In this document: positions 21,715 through 33,400 of the stretch, in pieces | How the letters are laid out: the number at the start of each line of letters is the position of its first letter | Position numbering within the stretch: position 1 is the first letter of the stretch | NCBI GenBank assembly: GCA_035610835.1 | Contig: CM069442.1 | Location: 64,687,800 to 64,751,799, forward strand | Length of the DNA: 64,000 nt | Direction of reading: 5' to 3' | Source of the DNA: Ophiura sarsii | Taxonomy: Eukaryota > Echinodermata > Ophiuroidea > Amphilepidida > Ophiuridae | Position numbers and translations under genes: made by a program | The notes under the pieces: generated by a model | The model's input: only the letters and a program-made list of their open reading frames with translations | Database searches by the model: none | What the model was told of the DNA's origin: nothing

Positions 21715-22284
21715 CACTCATGCATCTCATACCAAGATTACGTTCATTACTTATTGACTGACTCTCGCCCGTAAAACATGGTTACGATTCATTGGTATCG
21801 TTATCTCCCAAAGGTGGCCCAACTTGAACTTGATTAAGGACAAAAATGTTTAAAGTCTGTAACATTAGTTCCCGACATTCAGATTACACCCCCAGGATTA
21901 CACCATCTAAAATTCCTTGGAAAGCGTGAACCTTTTTGTTATATTAAAACTTTTTGTTATATTAAAAATCTATCCTTTGTCAAAAAAATACCCGATTTCA
22001 ATGTATATATTTTTAATATCGGAATGTCTGTCATTTCAAAACGGTCGATTATGGAATCACCAGAATAAACATGATATATCAAAGTAACTTTGACACCTCA
22101 TTTATTATAATTGACCAATATTATTCTTGGTTTTTGGTAAATTTAAAGTGTAAAATGCACATTTTGATATTTGCAGTAAAATGTAATCAAATGTACAATT
22201 TCGTCCTGATCTTACTATACAATGCATTGTGTATATTATGTCTGTGATCTTAAACGATTGCTGAAAATGGATACATTTTTAGTT
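21715..22284. other. Intergenic, no gene recognised
   Basis: AT-rich sequence with a short direct repeat (TTTTTGTTATATTAAAA) near 21932-21970. No exon or element boundary seen. Confidence 0.45.
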
Positions 22285-22585
22285 CATAAAAAGTGGGGTG
22301 TTTCCATAAGGTGACCCCCTTTTTTCTGTCACCCCTGACACATTTTTTTCTGACATACTTCTTTTTCGTGACTTAAGGATTTTTAGTCGATAAAAAAAAA
22401 TAGATTGATATATTGATTACAAGACTTGTTTAAAAAATTATTCGTCAGATTGATAGATAGATTCTATCGATCTACCAATCTATCAAATAGTTTTTAAACA
22501 ACGAAAGAAATCTATGTCAGAAAAAAGTGCGTCAGGGGTGTCAGAAAAAGGGGGGTCACCTTATTGAAACACCCCACTTTTTATG
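22285..22585. mobile_element. Palindromic MITE with GTGGGGTGTTTC ends
   Basis: Inverted arms CATAAAAAGTGGGGTGTTTC and complement, continuing through AGGTGACCCCC and TCACCCCTGACA. The centre (about 22440-22490) has a further ATAGATTCTATCGAT palindrome. The target duplication is unclear. Confidence 0.7.
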
Positions 22586-22606
22586 AGGTATTCATTTATG
22601 TATCTA

Positions 22607-23714
22607 AAGGGTGAATCAAACAAAATTGTGCATGATTTGAAACGGCCATTTGACCTCGATGCGTGCATTGAACCATGGAATTTTTGTTGGTTGTGTAAAG
22701 CGTTGTTAATCTTGTTTATATCCTCCCAAATTATGAAAGTAATCGACTGCAAAATAAGCAAACTGTGGCAAGTTTCGTAAACTGACCGCGTTTTCGCCAT
22801 TCCAATGTGATTTGCACACAGTAAATTGGTTTTTGCTAAAATGGTCATTATCATCACATTAATTATCAACAAGTTCCTGAAAAATTATTTTTTAAATCTG
22901 GGATAAGTCATAAAAAGGCAAATCTGAATACAAGCATTACCTGTTACAGACCAAGTAGGCAAGAAGACACGTGTCAGAGCCGAAGTAACAGGCTTCAACG
23001 CAACAGGGGAATGGTTAGATGAGCTGTTCACAACATGCAGAGCCGAAGTGACAGGCTTCAACGCAACAGGGGAATGGTTAGATGAGCTGTTCGCAACATG
23101 TTGGACAGGGCACACACATGTCTCTAGCAAAATGGTGGCCATGTTGAAGTTAGGCTTCATTAAAAAAACCTTAATGTCAGCAAACAACTAAATGATTTCT
23201 ATTTTATATTGCAAGGAAGCTAACATTTGATTGTAAAAAAAACTTTAGCAGAAGACCGTAACTCATACCTAAAGGCAAATGTGAATGGCTTTTCAGTGCA
23301 ATTATCAAGAAACAAAGTGTCTTCAGAACATTTTTTGTGTGCAATATTCTTAGTTTGTGAAGTATTATTTATTTCTACAATGTTTTACCACCTTTGGCTC
23401 ATTTAATATACCAGGAACCTGTAATAAATTACAGCCACAACAATGCCTTGCTTGTAGACTCTTAATCCATATCATCATGCTGCTGTAATATTCATGTCTT
23501 AACTGTGTAAATCCCATTGGAATGGCGAAAAATGCGGACAGTTTACAAAACGTGTCACAGTTTGCTTATTTTTTAGTCGATTACTTTCATTTTTGGGGAG
23601 GTTAAACTAGATTAACAACACTTTATACAGACAACAATAATTCCATGGTTCAATGCACGCATCAAGGTCAAATGGCCGTTTCAAATCATGCACCTTTTTT
23701 TTTGATTCACCCTG
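22607..23714. mobile_element. Mariner-like non-autonomous element with about 220-bp TIRs
   Basis: Left end AAGGGTGAATCAAA, right end complement of CAGGGTGAATCAAA, both flanked by TA. The arms stay similar for about 220 bp (22607-22825 against 23500-23714). The middle holds a 63-bp unit in two tandem copies (22975-23100, GAGCCGAAGT and GGCTTCAACGCAACAGG). No intact transposase. Confidence 0.75.
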
Positions 23715-24523
23715 TATGTATCACCTTTGTAAAGATGAAAGAGCAAAATCAAACAAAACATGTATCCCTCATCAAAGAAGCATCCAGGCCTCCACTACCA
23801 CAATTTAATGATAGAAACTCAAATTTATTTTACCATTATTGATTTTATTTAAAAGAATATCATTAAATTCAATTCTATGCAGTATGCAGAATATGACAAA
23901 AGAATACAATATTGCTCTGCTTATATAAAATATATGCATTTGATTCGTTTAGTAGGATGGACAATTCAATTATGATAGATACAATACATTATATTAAATG
24001 TAATTTTAAAGTAATATTTGCAAGTGCACTGCTTTTACTAACTTAGTACATAATGATTGATTGACACATAATATTGAATTAACAAATTTATATTTTACAC
24101 CCATGATAACAAAAATAAAATTTGAAGAAAAATAAGGGGTTATAAGTATTTCTAGAAAAGACAGTAAATAAATCCTTAATTGTAACTGACCACTATATCC
24201 ACTTCTGGAACCCAACACAAATGATTAATTTCAGAGCTGGAACCCACCAAAAAGTGTCCATTTTAAAATATTGCTCAAATAACCATGTATGAGTAAAAAG
24301 TCCCCCCCCCCCCACCACCACCTATAATTATATCATGTTGTTTGCTTAACTCCACACACAATTAGACGTTTTGAGAAATTGAAAAAGGAATACACTTGGC
24401 TACCCATAGAAAGCTTTCCCTTTCCATTATCATATTCACTTGTCCAAAAATAGTCACATTTCCTCACAATGATGTTTTCTGAAAAAGTACCACTTTGGTA
24501 GTTCAATATAGATACAATCTAAT
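23715..24523. other. Intergenic, no gene recognised
   Basis: AT-rich; a poly-C run at 24302-24314. No convincing exon. Confidence 0.45.
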
Positions 24524-25290
24524 ACACCTAACACAAAAAGTTCCTGATCAGATGCTTTAATATTAGCTGATTTGAAATAAGTAATATCAAAAATCTTATA
24601 AATACATTAAGCTTAATCTTCTTAATTCATAAAAATTGAGTGGATACATTTATACAATATTGAATGGCTTTGAGGATGATACAAGAATATATTTTTAAAG
24701 CTAAATAAGACATTCAATATTATTATCATTATTGATATAGCAGACTGTTTTGATACAAACATAAATAAGCCTGAACTGACCTTCTCTGCGCATATTATTC
24801 TCACTCGCACATCTTCTGCACAAGCACAAAAAATATTGGACGCCAATATTTTTTGAATATTGGACGCACATCTGGGAACTTGGTGCACAATATTCAATAT
24901 GCACTTTTATTGTTCCGTTTGGAAGGCCAATATAAATAATAATTGAAGTTCACCAGGCCAACAGGAAAAAAGTGCCAGTAAAATAATTTTCTATGGGATA
25001 TCATTGCCTAGTGTACTCAGCAGTCACAATTTGTGTGAAATGAATCACAGCTAACTATTCACTCATACATGCCTAACCGGTTTCGATTCTATACAAATCA
25101 ATGACATCCCATACAAAAAACTTTTTGATGTTGTTAGGTGTGGTTATTAAAAGCATAACTTAAAAAAGTATCCACTTTAATGTCATATTGTGGAGGAAAT
25201 TTGCTCGTTTAATTCTTGACACTGATTACTGATATTAAATTAGGTAACATAAAAGCACCTGGTCAGAAAATATTTGTGTTAGATGAAATT
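24524..25290. mobile_element. Degenerate long-TIR element
   Basis: The left side has ACCTAACACAAAAAGTTCC and TGATCAGATGCTTTAATATTA; the right side has their approximate complements (near 25240-25285). A related single copy is at 8818-9055. The boundaries are approximate. Confidence 0.45.
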
Positions 25291-27047
25291 CATTATAGAC
25301 ACAATATAATACATTATTTAAAGTATTTAAAAAAAATTAAAAATTAAAAAAGATTTGCACTTACATGGTAATCGCCATTGTTTCCAGTAAAAAGCACAAA
25401 TTTGAAAAATCTCTCAAAATTTACCTAGATGATATTCACAGTTTATAGCCAGGGGGCATGTAGGTGATGTTTATATTAGTGTTTTTGTACATATCCCTAC
25501 GGAGTTCTATTTAGTAGTGTGACCCCTTAAGGAATTCGGCCATGTATGACCTTTGATCCGTATTCAAGTATAATTAGGTCAGGTATCAGCTGTTTTTGAA
25601 TTTTATTGCAGACAAATATTGTAAACAAGGATTTTTCAACCAGATTGGAATGGTTTCTGTGATGTGTGCTCCCAAGTTAAACAGACATAATACAAATATG
25701 CTAGGCATAAGGCTGCTTTGCTTTCCTGATTTTGTGAGTGGCAACAGCATCTTTAATTCTGTAGTAAATTATATTTAAAAAAATAATTCTTCAACACTAC
25801 TGCATATACCTTTTAAAGGTGAACCAAAATGGTGATTCAAGTATATTTTGATTTTGATTGATTTTTCCGAAGTTGATTTTTAACGTGGGTGAAAAGTAAA
25901 ATTTGATATTTGTTCATTATTTTTGTGTCATTTTGCATTTAGTTAGTAACACATCATGAACATAACCTCTCTTTAAGGGTCAGCCAAAATGGTGATTCAA
26001 GTTTGTTTTATTCGATGGAGGATATTGTGAAAAACAAAATACAAACAGAATTACCCTTATCCAGACCAATACAAAGTTGGGAGTAACACCTGTTACGTAT
26101 AGTAACGTGTCATCCATATACAGGTTAATCAAACACTAAAAAAGAAAAACTGGCAATTATGATTGATTTTATGTATACCTTTTTCATAATGATGACGAAT
26201 GCAATGCATTTTCCTGAAAAACAAACATTGATTGAACAAACATTGATTGCTGTGTGCATCTCCGACAGCTATTGGGACTTGCAGATCTTAATTGGTACAC
26301 AATGCTAAAAAAACAATATTATAAACACACATAAAACCCCATTACATTTTATGTTTCACAATACTTATTTTAAAGACTCGAAGGCATATATAATGTGATC
26401 TGTTTAATGGAACACACTTTATGATGGGTTTTTTAATGCAATTCTTTGTCAAATTACATTTATAAACATGAAAAATCCCCCTCTTTACACTACTAATCGC
26501 AACTGTGCACAAGTGAACACAATAGTATGGAGTGCTTTATGATGAAAATCGAAACAAATATGTTGAAAAATTCCTTAATGGAAGCAGATTTTCCTGTTAA
26601 AAAGTGTTGTGATGTTTTTGTATGGAAAATTAAGTCAAGCTAGATATATGAGGGTTTTCTGAGTCCCAGGGAGTCTTTCCTGATAAGTCTAACTGCATTA
26701 TAATACAGACAAAATTATGTGTAAAAATGTGAAAAGATTAAATAATGTTGCTTGAACAGATTAAAGTACTGCTAAAATAGTGCATTGTCGCTCGATACAA
26801 AATTCCTGGGCTCTTACATTTGTACAAATCTGCACAAAAACCAGCACGCTGTCGGATGATTTTATAGGTCGAGCTTTCGTCAGAAGTGGCTCTGACAGCT
26901 CGACCAATCAAATAATCTGACGGCATACTCATTTAAAACTTTATACTGGTTATGGATTCTTGTGTTGAAAGCCTTCAAATTATTAGCATCAATATCATAG
27001 TGTACCTGATGTTATAGAAAGGGGAAAAAGGCAATTTACACTAAACA
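25291..27047. other. Intergenic, repeats only
   Basis: CCAAAATGGTGATTCAAGT occurs at 25827 and 25986. A hairpin with arms GGTCGAGCTTTCGTCAGA and TCTGACAGCTCGACC lies at about 26868-26907, reminiscent of retroelement ends. No exon is seen. Confidence 0.45.
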
Positions 27048-27106
27048 TTTATTGGCCTTTTCACACCAAATTTGCATTAGATTATCGCTTTACCAGTAAA
27101 TTTATT
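27048..27106 (-). terminator. Two polyadenylation signals after PM20D1 exon 11B
   Basis: AATAAA on the minus strand at 27101-27106 and 27048-27053, about 130 and 180 bp after the exon 11B stop. They support this as a usable 3' end. Confidence 0.55.
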
Positions 27107-27234
27107 CCACATCTCTTTTTAACTTCAACACTGACCGTAATCTATAGTGTAAGGTGGTTAACACAACAACTACGAACCAGGGTAATCAGCATCAAAAGGC
27201 TTTCAGGATCGCCCATTTTGGTCCTTGCATATAT

Positions 27235-27434
27235 TTACTCATTTAAGCTATCGGTCACTTTCATCAAAGTGTAATAAAACCGAACCAGGTCAACATATTG
27301 CACCACAGCGATTCTTTCATTGTGACCGTGGATGCGAGATACATCGCTCGCTTTCAGGACTGCCGGACAAAAGCGATACATTGCTTTTGCTATATGTCCA
27401 TAATGCCGTGTGTCGGTGTTAGCGATCAACAAAC
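27235..27434 (-). CDS. PM20D1: PM20D1 exon 11B (distal candidate last exon)
   Basis: Acceptor GTAG at the 27435 side, two bases completing the split codon from exon 10, then 65 sense codons and TAA. It keeps NTDTRHY, YRF and [11 protein letters not shown], including the family's last metal-ligand histidine. About 36 of 65 positions match exon 11A. AATAAA signals follow. Confidence 0.8.
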
Positions 27435-30400
27435 CTACGAACAATGAAACAAGATTTGGATAACTATAAGTATCAGAAGACAGGGATCTCAATGGAGGTA
27501 CAAGTAAATAGTTTTAACATACTCTCGCTCTCAGACAAAAGATACTTGACATTAGATCACTTACTATAGTCCTATTAAATATTGAACTAACAACTTTCCC
27601 CCAGCGTATATACAGCTACGAGATACGCAATTGTTGTAGTGCTAGCGCAGATAGATAGTTGTTAAGTTTCGAGCTCAAGTAGTGAGAGTGTGTTTACGGA
27701 CTATTCCACAATTGTTAGTTCGATTATTAATTAGACTATAGTGCAAATACTTGGTAGATAATTGGCAGTGTACAAAGAATGAAAATTGACCAAGGGGCAG
27801 TCCTTTTAACAAGGTTGGGTGAACACGCTTGGAATGTCAGTAGAAATCTTCTCTTTAAGGTTGATATTCCGATCACTTTTAGCTTTTTTTCCCCATCAAC
27901 ACATTTTGATATTTTTCGCCAAAAAATGCAGTAAATTACTGTCGAGTTTGTGTACTAATCAATGGGCAGATAAAGGACCTTCTTTTACATCTTTGGACAG
28001 AGATGGCCCAAATAATGATACCCTGAAGACAAAGGGCATTCTATGTATTTTGTATGTAAAGTTTGGTTTGGTCCTCAAAGCAGCTAATCATGAATAAATA
28101 TTGAGGATTTAAAACTTGTCTGATGGCTAAAAGTTTTCATTTGTATTATAATACCAAAACACTATTGCACAATATGTGTTTTTGTTTATTCCAAAGAGTC
28201 CAAATGGTATTTACATAAAATACATAATCTTTCTATCTTCATGGTAGAGAGGTTTACATAAATATAGAGCAATGATTTATGGAGTATGTGATAGCAAGAC
28301 AAATAAAATCAACGCCTCAAAAAAAGGAAAGTCTACACTCACTTGAGAGGTTATAACTTCAATCTATCATCGTATGAGAATAGACTTGATATATAGACCT
28401 TTGAAGAAATGTGTTGGCTACATTGATCCCTCATTTGCCACTAAACACTATAAACTGTTAAAGATTGATAAATATTTATGACAAAATATTACAAATTTCT
28501 TGTGATTACACGCTATAATACAGCCCTCCATACACACAAAGAGTATTGATCGGAGCTCTGCTGACTGTATGCATGGGATGTTTAGGTGGGCTATCTGATT
28601 CAAATCTTGGCATGCTTGCATTAGAGCATGCATAACCTTGTGATGCGTGACATTTGAGACTGCATGATTTTTCACAAAGTGTTGTAAATTTTGCGCAATA
28701 AAGGTATAAAAAATAAAGCTAGGGAAAGTATACAAAAGTTATCAATTATACTATCATAAGATGATCAGATGCAAAGTCATAGCCTCTCTATCTCTAGTGA
28801 ATGTGGACTTTACTTTATTAATGTCTGCAGTGCTTATATTATATGTATTTGTCTGTCCAATTAAGAAGCAATACATACTCCAATTGACATTCATTACGTT
28901 CCTTTTGCCTGTAAAGTTTGAGCCCAAGTTTGACAGGATGAACAGGTCATGATGCTAGTATTTATGTGTGAACATGATGTGAATGATGTGAACACCCTGG
29001 ACTAACTGTCTAGACGACATAAAAGTCAAACACTCCAGCGATGTGCCTTGCCACATGTGTCGACCTTTAGCCCTATTTGGGCTAATTTTAAATCTAAAAT
29101 CTGCTCTATATCGTAACTTCTTTCGAAATTTGATTTTTTGATTTGACTAATTTTTTAAGCAAATTGGAGTTAGAACATTTCATTTCTTAACACAAGAACT
29201 TTTTAAAAAGTCTCGCGTTGGGCTCTAAATGTCCACCCAAGAATTACATCCATCCAACACTATAGACCGCATGCTGGGGGACCTTGAGAGTGGCAGCGGT
29301 GGAACTGGTAGCAATCACGCAGGCGCTGCAGTCTTGCCACATGACTTGGCACTCATGGTGACTTTCAGCAAGATTTGGGCTAGTTTTAAAACTAAAAATC
29401 TGCTCTTGGATAATATAATGCAATTTTTATTTCTCTCGAAATTTGAACTTTTGTTTTTACAAAATATGATATAGCACTAGTTTCTATGACTAATTGAAGT
29501 TTAAAGTTGAATTTCTTAACACAACAACATTTTTCTGAAATAAATCAGATAAATGGTGCAGGCGGGGATGATTTAATACCACGGATAATAAAGCATCAAA
29601 GCTGTGGTCAAAAAAAGTTGGAAAATATACAGGAAATGGAACCGTAATGTGGGGAATAGTGTTCTTTAGGTCCCAACAGCCATGTATCACATATTTTCAA
29701 TGAAATACAGTGCACTCTTCGATTGACATGAAACACCTTTATTCAACCGTGTATAGTTGATGCATACCAGGAGATCTTCAGTCACTTAATCTCAATGATG
29801 AGTGATTTGGTAATGTCATGTACTGCAATACCACTTTTTTATACCACTTTTTAAGTCGGAAACTTCAACGCTATACTTTGCCCATATCTGTACAGAGACT
29901 TCAGCACATATTCCAATGATTACACCCTTTCATTGTGTGTGATTGTAATGCACTGGTAATCATCAATGAATCTTAAGGGAAGTGTCAACCCAAAATATAT
30001 GAAATTTATCAAGCACTGTAACTTTTAAACTAATAATGTAATGTACATAAAAGTATACAATTTTTCAAATGAAATGAGTCGGAGAAAATTTTTAGTTTTG
30101 AAAATATTGACCAAAAAGTGCCAAAAAATGTTTAAGCCAAAAAAAAAAAAGTGCTTCCCTAGATAATTGACGTTAGATGATTTTGGTGAAATTTTGAAAT
30201 TTTAAATCAAAAACTGATTTTGTTAGGTTGTCTGAAAATTTTTGGCGCCAAAAAAGTGTTTTTTGGGCAAAAATGTAGAAATCACTATTTTGGGGGAAAT
30301 TTAATACCAAAAATGGATTCTCCGACTTATTTCATTTGAAAAATTGTATACTTTTATGTGTATTACATTATTAGTTTAAAAGTTACAGTGCTTGATAAAT

Positions 30401-33400
30401 TTCATATATTTTGGGTTGACACTTCCCTTAACATTTGCAAGTAGATGCTGCATTGATTTATAGAATACGCTCTGACGTCACTACACAGAGTTGGATGAAC
30501 TAAGTATAGGCCGACATTGTCCTTATCTGTTATCCTTGCAGGACTTTATGCACAATTACAGTAATTATGTTTGGATATACATAATGACAAAGAGGAGACA
30601 ATGTGTTTGAAATCAATTATCATCAAAAACAATGAGATGAAATGGAAAGCTAATATAATAAGTACCTATACTATTGTATTTACTCATAAATGTATTCTTA
30701 CAAATTTCATAAACTAAACCTGTGGCTTACTTATCAGAAACCAAATTTACCTCATCAACCCTTACTGTAACCCACCCCCCTTTAGCCTACACCACATTAC
30801 ATCGCCCTGTACACCAAATAAGAAACTACATTACCTATTTCCCCTCGGATATACCACATTACTTGCCCATCAAAAAAAAAGAATACCCATCAAAAATTCT
30901 AAATATCACATAGGTACAACTAAATTAAATAATCCCAAAACCAGTGGAGTTGGATAACCAATCCAGTCTAAGTGTCCTTTCTCTACATTTTTGCAAGTTA
31001 AATAACAGTTCTTGAACATGTCCCGTGTTAGCTCGAAATTTCATATTATGCACCTCTATTTTGAGATTTGGTATAGAAAAGGGATAGTCATAGGTAATAA
31101 TATAATGCTTCAAGTATTAGGTATTTCTTAATTCCTCGCCACAAATATAGTCAGCTAGCCATGGCGTTGGACTGCTGTACAAATACTGATTGCAGAATCT
31201 TGATTTGACGATGTGTGAGTTCACTTAGGGTCACTTAATTTTGTCTCTATTTTTGTCACAAATTGCGTTGAGTTATCAGTTATAAACATTGTAATTTTGA
31301 TTTATACTATAAAATGCTTTTTTTCTCTCTGAAATATGACTTTTGAAATATAATTGCAATTAGTCGTGACCCTGGCAAAAAGACCTGTATACAATTCCTG
31401 CTGTAGAGAATATGAATGTTGATTTGAGTAAAATGAACATAGCTTCAAAACGGCACTGGGTGGAAAATTCACAAACCTGGCAAACTCTGGGTACGGTCAT
31501 ATATTCAAAAATAGAAGAGAATATACAGCTTTTTCAAGAAACACAGCAGATCGCTCCTGGGACACATTTTTTATCTTGTTGCCGGTGTGTTGTTACGATA
31601 CCATTGGTCTTGCCACTATGAGTTCGCATGGCTATGCCTTGTTGCCGGTGTGTTGTTACGATACCATGGGTCTTACCACTATGAGTTCGCATGGCTATGC
31701 CTTGTTGCCGGTGTGTTCGTACGATACCATTGGTCTTACCACTATGAGTTCGCATGGCTATGCCTTGTTCCCGGTGTGTTGTTACGATACCATGGGTCTT
31801 GCCACTATGAGTTCGCATGGCTATGCCTTGTTGCCGGTGTGTTGTTACGATACCATGGGTCTTACCACTATGAGTTCGCATGGCTATGCCTTGTTGCCGG
31901 TGTGTTGTTACGATACCATGGGTCTTACCACTATGAGTTCGCATGGCTATGCCTTGTTGCCGGTGTGTTGTTACGATACCATGGGTCTTGCCACTATGAG
32001 TTCGCATGGCTATGCCTTGTTGCCGGTGTGTTGTTACGATACCATGGGTCTTACCACTATGAGTTCGCATGGCTATGCCTTGTTGCCGGTGTGTTCGTAC
32101 GATACCATTGGTCTTACCACTATGAGTTCGCATGGCTATGCCTTGTTCCCGGTGTGTTGTTACGATACCATGGGTCTTGCCACTATGAGTTCGCATGGCT
32201 ATGCCTTGTTGCCGGTGTGTTGTTACGATACCATGGGTCTTGCCACTATGAGTTCGCATGGCTATGCCTTGTTGCCGGTGTGTTGTTACGATACCATGGG
32301 TCTTGCCACTATGAGTTCGCATGGCTATGCCTTGTTGCCGGTGTGTTGTTACGATACCATGGGTCTTGCCACTATGAGTTCGCATGGCTATGCCTTGTTG
32401 CCGGTGTGTTGTTACGATACCATGGGTCTTACCACTATGAGTTCGCATGGCTATGCCTTGTTGCCGGTGTGTTGTTACGATACCATGGGTCTTACCACTA
32501 TGAGTTCGCATGGCTATGCCTTGTTGCCGGTGTGTTGTTACGATACCATGGGTCTTACCACTATGAGTTCGCATGGCTATGCCTTGTTGCCGGTGTGTTG
32601 TTACGATACCATGGGTCTTACCACTATGAGTTCGCATGGCTATGCCTTGTTGCCGGTGTGTTGTTACGATACCATGGGTCTTACCACTATGAGTTCGCAT
32701 GGCTATGCCTTGTTCCCGGTGTGTTGTTACGATACCATGGGTCTTACCACTATGAGTTCGCATGGCTATGCCTTGTTGCCGGTGTGTTGTTACGATACCA
32801 TGGGTCTTACCACTATGAGTTCGCATGGCTATGCCTTGTTCCCGGTGTGTTGTTACGATACCATGGGTCTTACCACTATGAGTTCGCATGGCTATGCCTT
32901 GTTCCCGGTGTGTTGTTACGATACCATGGGTCTTACCACTATGAGTTCGCATGGCTATGCCTTGTTGCCGGTGTGTTGTTACGATACCATTGGTCTTGCC
33001 ACTATGAGTTCGCATGGCTATGCCATCATCTGCCCAAAACCATCTCTTTTCTTTAACCTATAGTCTACCCCATATTTAACACCTGGAAACTACTGGATAA
33101 ATAGCCTTTTGATAATAACCCACCAGGTTGGGTGTCACTCATATATTTTTTTGGTGGGGATGTGCCATCAGCAAAATGAAAATTGACCCATTTGTTTACC
33201 AGAGACCATAATTTTCCTACATATTTGACTGATTTTGCCAAAATGTCTGTGAAAACAGCAAATTTAAGGATATTAGACAAATACATTTACACAAATGGCT
33301 ATGAAAAAGGGTCATTCATTTACCAGACGGGTGAAAATGGGACCCTATTTGGCGGCACATCCCCGTGACCTCATATCCACTAAGTGCCCCCCACCACCCC

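Noticed and set aside
26868..26907. Hammerhead ribozyme of a Penelope-like element
   Set aside because: The hairpin has CTGACGAAAG-like sequence on the minus strand but not the required CUGAUGA core, so no ribozyme can be supported.
31534..33063. Long open frames of about 490 codons on both strands
   Set aside because: They are a by-product of a stop-free 63-bp repeat unit; three frames are open at once and no splice or promoter context favours any of them as a gene.
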